From: Acidimicrobiia bacterium
GTDB lineage: Bacteria; Actinomycetota; Acidimicrobiia; Acidimicrobiales; Aldehydirespiratoraceae
Direction: 5' to 3'
Assembly (NCBI GenBank): GCA_022824605.1
Contig: JAJDZO010000045.1
Coordinates: 1 to 22,446 of the forward strand
Length of the DNA stretch: 22,446 nt
Position numbers and translations under genes: made by a program. The notes below the pieces were generated by a model. The model searched no databases. It worked only from the letters and a program-made list of their open reading frames with translations, and had not been told where the DNA came from. Each line of letters starts with the position of its first letter. Position 1 is the first letter of the stretch. Of this stretch, positions 7,359-14,130 are shown piece after piece.

Positions 7359-7988
7359 ATGCCCATCGAGTTGGTCACCACCGACGGCATTTTCGCGCTC
7401 GACGGCGGCGAGTGGGAGGTCACCAACAACATCTGGCTGGTCGGCGACGACCGCGAGGTGCTGATCTTCGACGCCGCCCACGACCACGAGCCCATCGCGG
7501 CCGCGGTGGCGGGACGGCGGGTGGCCGCCATCGTGTGCACCCACGGCCACAACGACCACATCAACGCGGCGGTGGCCCTGCGCGACGCGGTGGACGCGCC
7601 GGTGCTGCTGCATCCCAGCGACCGGATGCTGTGGGACGTGGTCCATCCCGGCCAGTCACCCGACCGCGACCTTGAGCCCGGTTCGGTGCTGACCGCGGGC
7701 GGTCACGACTTGGGAGTCATCCACACGCCCGGTCACTCGCCGGGCTGCTGCTGCTTCCATGACGCCAGCGACGGCCGGGTGCTCTCGGGAGACACGTTGT
7801 TCTGCGGCGGGCCGGGGGCGACGGGGCGCAGCTACAGCGACGAACCCACCATCCTGGCCAGCATCCGCGACCGCCTGCTCACCCTGCCACCCGACACGGT
7901 CGTGCACACCGGCCACGGCGACAACACCACCATCGCAGCCGAGACCGAGCGAGTGCTCGACCGCATCTCTGAGCTGGGCGTCGGCTGA
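7359..7988 (+). CDS. Metallo-beta-lactamase-fold hydrolase, probable mycothiol thioester hydrolase
   Basis: This 209-residue protein has the glyoxalase-II-like set of metal ligands: THGHNDH at 61-67 (His62, His64, Asp66, His67), His126 in TPGHSPG, Asp145 in SGDTLF and His186 in HTGHGD, so it should bind two metal ions. In Mycobacterium tuberculosis a related hydrolase gene (Rv2260) follows the mscR homologue (Rv2259), so the pairing is conserved. Dehydrogenase action leaves S-formylmycothiol, and enzymes of this fold commonly cleave thioesters; I infer that it releases formate and free mycothiol. Three consecutive cysteines at 130-132, just after the His126 loop, are unusual and could touch the metals or a thiol. 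It starts 17 bases after mscR. A generic hydrolase with another substrate remains possible. Confidence 0.85.
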   Translation: MPIELVTTDGIFALDGGEWEVTNNIWLVGDDREVLIFDAAHDHEPIAAAVAGRRVAAIVCTHGHNDHINAAVALRDAVDAPVLLHPSDRMLWDVVHPGQSPDRDLEPGSVLTAGGHDLGVIHTPGHSPGCCCFHDASDGRVLSGDTLFCGGPGATGRSYSDEPTILASIRDRLLTLPPDTVVHTGHGDNTTIAAETERVLDRISELGVG

Positions 7989-7997
7989 CGCACGCTC

Positions 7998-8717
7998 ATG
8001 GCGCGGCTCGCTGAAGTACTGGCACAACTGGAGGCGGCCGGGACGGCCCAGAACCGCAAGATCTATGCGCGCCACGGCGCAGCCGAGCCCATGTTCGGCG
8101 TCAGCGCCGCCGCCCTGGGCAAGATCGTCAAGCCGATCAAGACCGACCACGCCTTGGCTCAGGAGCTGTGGGCCAGCGGCAACCACGACGCCCGGGTGAT
8201 GGCGCTGCGGCTCGCCGATCGCGCCGAGATGGACGAGCCGCTGGTACGCCGGTGGCTCCAAGACGTCGACAACTACATCCTGGCCGATGCGCTCGGCGGG
8301 CTGTGCTCGCAGACGCCGCACGCCCGGGCGTTGAGCGACGCTTGGCGGGACCACCCCGACGAGTGGCCCGCATCGGTCGGCTGGTTCATCGTCACCTGCA
8401 GTGCCGAGGATGCCGGGGTGTGGACCGTCGAGGAGCTCCACGGGCTGCTGGTCCAGATCGAAGCCGAGATCGATGAGCGACCCAACCGGGTTCGCCACGA
8501 GATGAACGGCGCCATGATCGTCATGGCGCTGCGCGACGCCGGCCTGCGCGACTCGGTGCTGGCTGCCGTTGAGCGCATCGGCCCGGTGAAGGTCGATCAC
8601 GGCCAGACCGGCTGCAAGACCCCCGAAGTGGCCGGATACGTGGAGCGCACCCTGGCTCACCGGGCCGCCAAGGCCGCCCGTCAAGCCGCCAAGAAGGCCG
8701 AACGCGACCGCCAGTAG
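7998..8717 (+). CDS. HEAT-repeat DNA alkylation repair protein (AlkD-like family)
   Basis: The 239-residue protein belongs to the family of AlkD, a glycosylase built of HEAT-like helical repeats that removes bulky or cationic alkylated bases without flipping them. The sequence is nearly all amphipathic helix. Family-like segments are RKIYARHG near the N-terminus, LWASGNHDARVMAL and WLQDVDNYILADALG in the middle, and DHGQTGCKTPEV near the C-terminus. The last 25 residues are rich in Ala, Lys and Arg and may contact DNA. I did not confirm the catalytic Asp/Trp pair of Bacillus AlkD, so enzymatic activity is inferred from the family. Its ATG is only 9 bases after the hydrolase stop, so it is almost certainly in the formaldehyde operon. 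Confidence 0.82.
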   Translation: MARLAEVLAQLEAAGTAQNRKIYARHGAAEPMFGVSAAALGKIVKPIKTDHALAQELWASGNHDARVMALRLADRAEMDEPLVRRWLQDVDNYILADALGGLCSQTPHARALSDAWRDHPDEWPASVGWFIVTCSAEDAGVWTVEELHGLLVQIEAEIDERPNRVRHEMNGAMIVMALRDAGLRDSVLAAVERIGPVKVDHGQTGCKTPEVAGYVERTLAHRAAKAARQAAKKAERDRQ

Positions 8718-8725
8718 CTCGGGTA

Positions 8726-8738
8726 CCGGCCGCGCCGG
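8726..8738. terminator. Short GC hairpin filling a convergent gap, possible two-way terminator
   Basis: CCGGC (8726-8730) pairs with GCCGG (8734-8738) around a 3-base loop. It sits between the alkylation-repair stop at 8717 and the glycosylase stop at 8739, occupying most of the 21-base gap. No T tract flanks it. Confidence 0.3.
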
Positions 8739-9632
8739 CTAGATCCGGCTTATGTCGAAGCGGGTGGGGGCGGGGTGGTGCCGCGGCGGCCCGATGCCCG
8801 CCGCCTTCACCAGGCGCACGACTCGGCCCCGGTGCCCGGCGTAGGGCTCCAGCAACTCGAGCATCGAGTCGTCGTTCCCGTCGGCGGCGCCGCTGAGGGC
8901 GTAGGTCACCAGCTTCGGCACATGCAGGTCGCCCACCGGCACCGCATCGGGGTCGCCCGCGGCTGCGCCCGTCGTTCGGGCCGCGGTCCACGGACCCACA
9001 CCGGGCAGCCGTTGCAGCCACCGGAGGGCGTCGGCTGCCGGCCGCGCCTTCAGACCTTCGAGCCGGTCGGCGTGTTTGGCCGCGACCCGGATCACCCGGG
9101 CCCGCGCCCGGTCGACGCCGGCGCGATGAAATCCGTGGTCGGGCACTCGCAGCACCGCTTCGGGGCGGGGAAACAGCGGCAGCGGTCCACCGGCGGGCAC
9201 CTCAGCCCCGAACAGCCGACCCATCCGGGCGACGGAGGTGCGGGCATCCGCGCTCACCACCCGCTGGTACACCGCCGCGGTGGCCAGGGCCTCGTACCAG
9301 CGCCCGGTGGCTCCGATCCGAGGCACGCCGAGCCGAGCCACCAGATCGCGCACGACTGGATCAAGGAGACGGAACCCGCTGGGATCGTCTTGGCCGCCCA
9401 ACAGGGCCGGCACCTGCTTGATGGCCCACTCGGCGCCGGGACCCCAAGCGTCGGCCAGGATCTCACCGCTGACGGCCCGGAAGGCGACTGAGGCCGAGCC
9501 TTGGGGCGTCTCGGTGGCCCACCAGCCGACGCCGTTGCGCCGCTGCGAGGTCTTCACCCACATCAACGTCACCTTCAGGTTCAGGTCGTGCCGCGGGCGC
9601 CAGACAGTCGACTGGTCGGGCGTGGGGAGCAC
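8739..9632 (-). CDS. HhH-GPD DNA glycosylase, 3-methyladenine glycosylase 2-like
   Basis: This 297-residue protein resembles the AlkA-type glycosylases that excise alkylated bases such as 3-methyladenine. The helix-hairpin-helix is LPGVGPWTA at 209-217, and the catalytic aspartate is Asp235 in VPVGDLHVPK. Segments before it (YEALATAAVYQRV at about 118-130) fit the helical base-flipping domain. The N-terminal 60 residues (WRPRHDLNLKVTL) match the strand region that precedes this domain in actinobacterial relatives. The GTG at 9630-9632 was chosen because it lies one base after the stop of the upstream gene, implying coupled translation; an open frame continues to 9725 but overlaps that gene. 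It converges on the HEAT-repeat repair gene, so two alkylation-repair genes of different fold meet here. Confidence 0.85.
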   Translation of the reverse strand: MLPTPDQSTVWRPRHDLNLKVTLMWVKTSQRRNGVGWWATETPQGSASVAFRAVSGEILADAWGPGAEWAIKQVPALLGGQDDPSGFRLLDPVVRDLVARLGVPRIGATGRWYEALATAAVYQRVVSADARTSVARMGRLFGAEVPAGGPLPLFPRPEAVLRVPDHGFHRAGVDRARARVIRVAAKHADRLEGLKARPAADALRWLQRLPGVGPWTAARTTGAAAGDPDAVPVGDLHVPKLVTYALSGAADGNDDSMLELLEPYAGHRGRVVRLVKAAGIGPPRHHPAPTRFDISRI

Positions 9633-9633
9633 C

Positions 9634-10035
9634 TCAGGATCCGGGCGGGGACGGCTCGGTGTCGGGGTTGAGAGCTTCAAGTGTCTCCAGCAGTCTGCGG
9701 TCCGACGCTTCCGTGAGTCCGACATCGGCCTTGGCTTCCTCGACGGCCTGCCGGGTCAACTCGCCGAGGATGCCGTCCACCGGGCCGGGGCTGTAGCCGA
9801 GCTGGGTCAGCACGCCCTGCAAGGCGGCCACCTCGTCGCCGTCGAGCGGCCGGTTCTCCTCCAATCCGGCTTCGAGGTCGGCTGGATCGTCGGACTCCAG
9901 CGGGGCTCGGGCCACGACAGCGCCGTCATCGCCGAATATGGCGTCGTCGAGGATGGGAAGGGCCCAGTTCAGCGTCCCCCAGAAGACGAGCAGCAGCACG
10001 ATCAGCAGGAACGTGCCCTGCAGGTGGGTGCGCAT
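9634..10035 (-). CDS. Membrane-anchored protein with a peptidoglycan-binding-like domain
   Basis: The 133-residue product starts MRTHLQGTF and has one strongly hydrophobic helix at about residues 8-26, which would anchor it in the cytoplasmic membrane. An acidic linker follows (about 30-66). Residues 67-105 read like a PF01471 peptidoglycan-binding domain: the VAALQGVLTQLGYSPGPVDG block and the ILGELTRQAVEEA helix. The tail is acidic and proline-rich. If the N-terminus stays inside, the domain faces the cell wall. The ATG at 10033-10035 has GGAG upstream; a longer open frame to 10167 is rejected because it runs into the preceding gene. The gene lies 29 bases after the DUF3039 gene and its stop is one base from the glycosylase start, so all three probably share one message. 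Confidence 0.72.
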   Translation of the reverse strand: MRTHLQGTFLLIVLLLVFWGTLNWALPILDDAIFGDDGAVVARAPLESDDPADLEAGLEENRPLDGDEVAALQGVLTQLGYSPGPVDGILGELTRQAVEEAKADVGLTEASDRRLLETLEALNPDTEPSPPGS

Positions 10036-10064
10036 CGTGGTCTCCGGTGCCAGGCCCTCGACAC

Positions 10065-10391
10065 TCAGTTGAAGGCTCGCCTGCGGAGTCGCTCCCGGAT
10101 CTTGGCGCACTCCGGGCATACCGGGTATCGGGACGGATCCCGGCTGGGAACCCAGACCTTCCCGCACAGCGCCCGCACCGGCGTGCCCTCGACGTAGGCC
10201 CGGTTGGCGTCGGCCCGGCGGGTGTAGTGGGCGAAGCGGTCGTGGTCGCCGTCGTCGGTGACCGGCCGCACGTCGGGTTCGACCACGGTGGTGGTTCCCG
10301 GCGCGGTGATCGTCTCGGCTGCAGAAGCGGTGCCTGGCGCGGTGATCGTCTCGGCTGCAGAAGTGACGGAGAATCCGGCTCGGGTGGTCAT
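10065..10391 (-). CDS. DUF3039 family protein, probable small zinc-binding protein
   Basis: The C-terminal half (45-108) of this 108-residue protein matches the actinobacterial DUF3039 pattern: DHDRFAHY (49-56), ALCGKVWVPSRDP (75-86) and YPVCPEC (89-95). His55, Cys76, Cys92 and Cys95 are candidate ligands for a structural zinc. The function of the family is not known to me. The N-terminal 35 residues are low complexity and consist mainly of two 12-residue copies, SAAETITAPGTA and SAAETITAPGTT, made by a 36-base tandem duplication. The ATG at 10389-10391 is supported by TAGGAT 7 bases upstream, giving a leaderless start. It heads an operon with the membrane protein and the glycosylase. Confidence 0.83.
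   Translation of the reverse strand: MTTRAGFSVTSAAETITAPGTASAAETITAPGTTTVVEPDVRPVTDDGDHDRFAHYTRRADANRAYVEGTPVRALCGKVWVPSRDPSRYPVCPECAKIRERLRRRAFN
10290..10361 (-). repeat. 36-base tandem duplication inside the DUF3039 gene
   Basis: Two adjacent units, 10326-10361 and 10290-10325, agree at 32 of 36 positions by direct comparison, and the 26 bases at the 5' end of each unit on the coding strand are identical. The length is a multiple of three, so the frame is kept and a 12-residue unit is doubled. The near-identity suggests a recent event. Confidence 0.9.
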
Positions 10392-10398
10392 GGCCGCG

Positions 10399-10404
10399 AT
10401 CCTA
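10399..10404 (-). promoter_or_regulatory. -10 element (TAGGAT) for the DUF3039-glycosylase operon
   Basis: On the minus strand TAGGAT is followed by 7 bases and the ATG at 10391, fitting a leaderless start. It lies in the 58-base gap after the ABC-F gene, so the operon has its own promoter. Confidence 0.55.
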
Positions 10405-10449
10405 CCGATCCTGCCGCGCCCGGCAGAAGGCCGCAGACCGCGCTGGTGA

Positions 10450-12402
10450 TCACCGCCCGTTCGAGTCCGCCTCGGCGGCCTCGAGCTCGGCCAACGACGT
10501 CTCCCATCGAGCCAGCAGGGCGGAGGCCCGCTCGGCGGCCTCGGTGTGGGCCACGGCCAGGGCGTGGACCTCCTCGGGCCGTTCGTAGATCGACGGGTCG
10601 CTCAGACGGCGGTGCAGTTCGGCCACCTCGCCGTCGGCGTCGGCCCAGGCCCGTTCAAGCTGCGTCACCTGTCGGCGCAGGTGGCTGGTGGCCGCCCGGG
10701 CCTTGGCACCGGCTCGTCGACGCTCGGCCCGGTCGCCACCGGCGGGGGCGCCCGCCTCGGATTCTTGCGGCTCACGACCCAGCGGCATTGTTCGATCCGG
10801 CAGGTCGCCCGGGAACAGAACCGACTCGTTCGTTCCGAGATGCCACACGGCCCGGCCGTCCCTCACCTCGATCAGAGCGTCGGCCACGGCCCGGATGAGG
10901 TGCCGGTCGTGGGTCACCAGCAGCACCGTCCCCGGATAGGTGCCGAGGGCGTCCTCGAGGATGTCGCAGCTGGGCAGATCGAGATGGTTGGTGGGCTCGT
11001 CGAGCACCAGCAGGTTCACCGGTTCCACCATCAGGCGGGCCAGAGCCAGACGGGTGCGCTCGCCGCCGGAGAGTTCCGCCACCCGCCGGTCGGCGTCGTC
11101 GCCGCGAAAGCCGAACGCGCCGAGCACCGTCCGCAGGTTGCGCCGCCCCGGGTCGATGCCGGCTGAGAACACCTCGATGGCCCGCTTGGCACCGTCCATC
11201 TCGTCGGCCTGGTGCTGGCCGAAGGCCGCCACCCGCACGTTGGCGCCGATCCGGACGCGCCCGGAAGTAGGTGACAGTTCGCCCAGAATCAGCTTCAGCA
11301 GGGTGGACTTGCCCGCGCCGTTGGGTCCTACCAGCGCCACTGTCTGGCCCCGCTCGACCGCCAGCGTGGCACCGGACACGACCGGCCCGTCGCCGTCGGG
11401 GTAGCCGACGGTGGCATCGTCGAGTTCAGCCACCACCCGGCCCGACCGCGGCGGCGCCACGAAGGCGAAACGAGCCGCCAACTCCGAGCGACTCGGAACC
11501 TTCACCCGCTCCAGCTTCTCCAGCGTCTTGACCCTGCTCTGCACCTGTCGGGCCTTGCTGGCCTTGTAACGGAAGCGCTCGACGAAACGCTCGACGCGGG
11601 CCACCTCGCTCTGCTGGCGGGCTGCGGCGGCCTCGATGCGCTCAAGGCGCTCGGTGCGGGCCACCACGAACTCCGCGAACCCGCCCTCGTAGGCCGTGGT
11701 CGTGCCCGACGCCAACTCGATGATCCGGTCCGCCACCGCGTCGATGAAGTCGCGGTCGTGGCTCACGAACAGCAGGCAGCCCGGCCACGCGGCCAGATGC
11801 CGCTCCAGCCACGACATCGAGTCGATGTCGAGATGGTTGGTGGGCTCGTCGAGCAGCAGGATGTCGGGCTCCGACACCAGCAGGCGGGCCAGCGCCGCCC
11901 TCATCCTCCAACCTCCCGACAGCTCAGCCACCGGCCGGTCCGCGTCGGCGCCGGAGAACCCGAGTCCGGCCAGGATCTTGGCCACCTCGGCTTCCAGGGC
12001 GTACCCGCCGAGCTGTTCGAACTGGGCCTGAACCTCGCCGTAATGGGCGACAGGATCGCCTTGACGGCTAGCGGTGCTGCTGAGCTGGTCCTCGAGTTCC
12101 CTCAGGGTCAGGGCGAGGTCCCACAGCCGGCCCGCGCCCGCGCTCACATGCTCTCGCACGGTGGCGTCGGTGACGCCGCGCAGATCCTGGGGCAGGTATC
12201 CGAGGCGGGCGTCGCGGGGCTTGGTGACTGTGCCGGCGTCGGGTTCGATCAGGCCGGCCATCATCTCCAGCAGCGTCGTCTTGCCGGTCCCGTTGCCGCC
12301 CACCAGCGCGACCCGGCGCCCCGGCGACAAATGCAGGGTCACATCCTCGAAGAGTCGGCGGACGCCGTAGGCCTTGGCCAGACCCGACGCGGTGAGGGTC
12401 AC
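10450..12402 (-). CDS. ABC-F family ATPase (tandem ATPase domains, no membrane part)
   Basis: ABC-F proteins act on the ribosome, as translation factors or antibiotic-protection proteins, rather than in transport. The 650 residues hold two ATPase domains. The first has Walker A GGNGTGKTT (35-43), signature LSGGWRMRAAL and Walker B LLLDEPTNHLD. The second has Walker A GPNGAGKST (359-367), signature LSGGERTRLAL and LVLDEPTNHLD. Between them is the charged helical linker (around RFRYKASKARQVQSR) that reaches toward the ribosomal P site in this family. The last 110 residues are a predicted coiled coil rich in Ala, Arg and Glu, as in Uup/YheS-like members. The GTG at 12400-12402 lies 21 bases after the surE stop, so the two are likely co-transcribed. 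Which subfamily it belongs to cannot be settled by eye. Confidence 0.93.
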   Translation of the reverse strand: MTLTASGLAKAYGVRRLFEDVTLHLSPGRRVALVGGNGTGKTTLLEMMAGLIEPDAGTVTKPRDARLGYLPQDLRGVTDATVREHVSAGAGRLWDLALTLRELEDQLSSTASRQGDPVAHYGEVQAQFEQLGGYALEAEVAKILAGLGFSGADADRPVAELSGGWRMRAALARLLVSEPDILLLDEPTNHLDIDSMSWLERHLAAWPGCLLFVSHDRDFIDAVADRIIELASGTTTAYEGGFAEFVVARTERLERIEAAAARQQSEVARVERFVERFRYKASKARQVQSRVKTLEKLERVKVPSRSELAARFAFVAPPRSGRVVAELDDATVGYPDGDGPVVSGATLAVERGQTVALVGPNGAGKSTLLKLILGELSPTSGRVRIGANVRVAAFGQHQADEMDGAKRAIEVFSAGIDPGRRNLRTVLGAFGFRGDDADRRVAELSGGERTRLALARLMVEPVNLLVLDEPTNHLDLPSCDILEDALGTYPGTVLLVTHDRHLIRAVADALIEVRDGRAVWHLGTNESVLFPGDLPDRTMPLGREPQESEAGAPAGGDRAERRRAGAKARAATSHLRRQVTQLERAWADADGEVAELHRRLSDPSIYERPEEVHALAVAHTEAAERASALLARWETSLAELEAAEADSNGR

Positions 12403-12423
12403 CGGTGCAACGTCGGATTGGGC

Positions 12424-13248
12424 TCAGGTGAGCAGCTTGTCGAGGCGCGACTCGGCCTCCGCAGCCCCGGCAAAGTCCGGTTCGGTGGCCTCGAGGCGGC
12501 CCAGCCATCCCACCGACACCCATCCGGCCATCACCGCTCCACCGTCGGTGTGGGCGGGCAACTCGATGGTCTCACCCCAGTCCATCTGCACCCGGAACGC
12601 GTCGGTGTGGCCCGGCCTCGGTTCCATTTGCGCGGTCGCCATCGCACGGGGCGGTTCGATGCCGACCTCGGTGCGTTTCCAGCCCTTGATCTCGTGAAGT
12701 TCCCGGTCGGGTACGTTGATGTTGAGCACCACCGGGTCCGGCGGCAGCCTGCTCGCCAGCCCCTCGACCGCGGCCGCGCCCACCGTGGCGGCAGTGTCCC
12801 AGTGCTGGTCGGCCAGCATCTCCTCCCAGCCCTGGCCCTCCACCTCCAACGACTCCACCGTCTGGCTCACGGCCACCCCGCTCACCCCGCCATTGCGCGC
12901 CGTCAGGCACGCCCCGACCGTGCCGGAGTGGTACACCGAGCGGCCCACGTTGGCGCCGGGGTTGATGCCCGCCACCACCAGGTCGTAGTGCCCGAACAGG
13001 TCCAGTCGGCCGAACATCACGCACAAGGCGGGCGGACCGGTCACCGACCACACCTCGTCGACGCCGTCGATGCGGGCCCGGTGCACTTCGGGCTTGATCA
13101 AGTGCAGCGGCCCGAAAGCCGCGCCGTAGCCGGAGTACTCCTTGTCGGGGGCGACCACCACCACATCGCCGATCTCGGTCATGGCTCGGGCCAGCACATG
13201 CAGTCCGATGGAGTCGATGCCGTCGTCGTTGGTGACCAGAATGCGCAC
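12424..13248 (-). CDS. surE: 5'/3'-nucleotidase SurE
   Basis: SurE is a metal-dependent phosphatase that removes phosphate from nucleoside 5'- or 3'-monophosphates and is linked to stationary-phase survival. The 274-residue protein opens RILVTNDDGIDSIG, with the metal-binding Asp8-Asp9. It continues with APDKEYSGYG, which holds the conserved serine loop, then VAGINPGANVGRSVYHSGTVGA, with the metal-binding asparagine. It is slightly longer than the usual 250 residues, from extra C-terminal sequence. The GTG at 13246-13248 is supported by TAGGGT at 13255-13260, 6 bases upstream, implying a leaderless start. It is divergent from the response-regulator gene and precedes the ABC-F gene by 21 bases. 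Confidence 0.94.
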   Translation of the reverse strand: MRILVTNDDGIDSIGLHVLARAMTEIGDVVVVAPDKEYSGYGAAFGPLHLIKPEVHRARIDGVDEVWSVTGPPALCVMFGRLDLFGHYDLVVAGINPGANVGRSVYHSGTVGACLTARNGGVSGVAVSQTVESLEVEGQGWEEMLADQHWDTAATVGAAAVEGLASRLPPDPVVLNINVPDRELHEIKGWKRTEVGIEPPRAMATAQMEPRPGHTDAFRVQMDWGETIELPAHTDGGAVMAGWVSVGWLGRLEATEPDFAGAAEAESRLDKLLT

Positions 13249-13254
13249 CGTGCG

Positions 13255-13260
13255 ACCCTA
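13255..13260 (-). promoter_or_regulatory. -10 element (TAGGGT) for leaderless surE
   Basis: TAGGGT on the minus strand is followed by 6 bases and the GTG start of surE. It fits the TAnnnT pattern seen ahead of several genes here. No clear -35 element was seen. Confidence 0.5.
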
Positions 13261-13338
13261 GCTGTGAAGATGCAGCCCGACCCCGTACCCGGCGCAGGTT
13301 CTCACCCGATGTTCACCTTCGGGAGCCACAATGGCAAG

Positions 13339-14088
13339 GTGAGTTCACCTTTCACGGGCGAGGCTGCGGCCACCATCGTGATCGCCGAGGACGACCGGAG
13401 GGTGCGTGACTCCCTGAGCCGGTACCTTCGCCTGGAGGGGTACGAGGTGGTGGCCGTCGCCGATGGCGCCGCCGCGCTCAGCGCTCACAAGGTCCACCGG
13501 CCCGACCTGCTGGTGCTCGACGTGTCGATGCCCAACGCCGACGGTCTCAGCGTGTGCCGGATGCTGCGCCAGAAGGGTTCAGACACCCAGATTCTGATGC
13601 TCACCGCTCGACACGAGGTGGACGACCGGGTGGCGGGCCTTGACGCCGGGGCCGACGACTACCTCGTGAAGCCGTTTGCCATCGAGGAGCTGCTGGCCCG
13701 GGTGCGGGCCCGGCTGAGGGCTGCGGCCGACGACGGCGGGCGCTCCGGCCTCGGAGGCTCCGGCGCGGGCGTCTCACGGCGTGAGGAGCTATTGCGCCTC
13801 GGTGACCTGGAGATCGACGTCGAGGGACGCCTGGTGGCCCGCGCCGGCCGCATGATCGACATGTCGGTGACGGAGTTCGATCTGCTCGAGCTGCTGGTGC
13901 GCAATGCCGGTGTGGTGCTGAGCCGCGGCGCCATCTACGAGCACGTATGGGCCGGATCCCTCGACACCGAGTCCAAGACCCTCGACGTGTACGTCGGCTA
14001 CCTGCGCCGCAAGACCGAGGCGGGCGGCGGAGCCCGGATCATCCACACCGTGCGCGGCATCGGCTACCTGGCCAGAATCGATCCGTGA
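13339..14088 (+). CDS. OmpR/PhoB-type DNA-binding response regulator
   Basis: A 249-residue response regulator. The receiver domain (about 12-125) has the acidic pocket AEDD (16-19), phosphoacceptor Asp61 in VLDVSMP, the LMLTARHE threonine block and LVKPF with its lysine. After a glycine-rich linker (about 135-150) comes a winged-helix DNA-binding domain with VTEFDLLELLVRNAGVVLSR and YVGYLRRKTEAGGGARIIHTVRGIGY, typical of OmpR/PhoB members. The start is uncertain. I chose the GTG at 13339, giving MSSPFTGEAAATIVIAEDD; ATGs at 13309 and 13270 are in frame and would add 10 or 23 residues. A weak -10-like CACAAT ends 6 bases before the GTG. The sensor kinase follows after 42 bases, so it is very likely the partner. 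Confidence 0.9.
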   Translation: MSSPFTGEAAATIVIAEDDRRVRDSLSRYLRLEGYEVVAVADGAAALSAHKVHRPDLLVLDVSMPNADGLSVCRMLRQKGSDTQILMLTARHEVDDRVAGLDAGADDYLVKPFAIEELLARVRARLRAAADDGGRSGLGGSGAGVSRREELLRLGDLEIDVEGRLVARAGRMIDMSVTEFDLLELLVRNAGVVLSRGAIYEHVWAGSLDTESKTLDVYVGYLRRKTEAGGGARIIHTVRGIGYLARIDP

Positions 14089-14130
14089 ACGTCGGCAGGC
14101 TCGACTCGTGAGCGCTCTCAGGATCGACGG

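Noticed and set aside
10960..11860. Near-identical blocks at about 10980-11010 and 11830-11860
   Set aside because: Both encode the DEPTNHLD region of the two ATPase domains of the ABC-F protein, so this is domain duplication rather than a mobile repeat.
11758..13338. Open frame extending the response regulator 500 codons upstream
   Set aside because: It runs opposite the ABC-F and surE genes and has no family similarity. The receiver domain begins near 13370.
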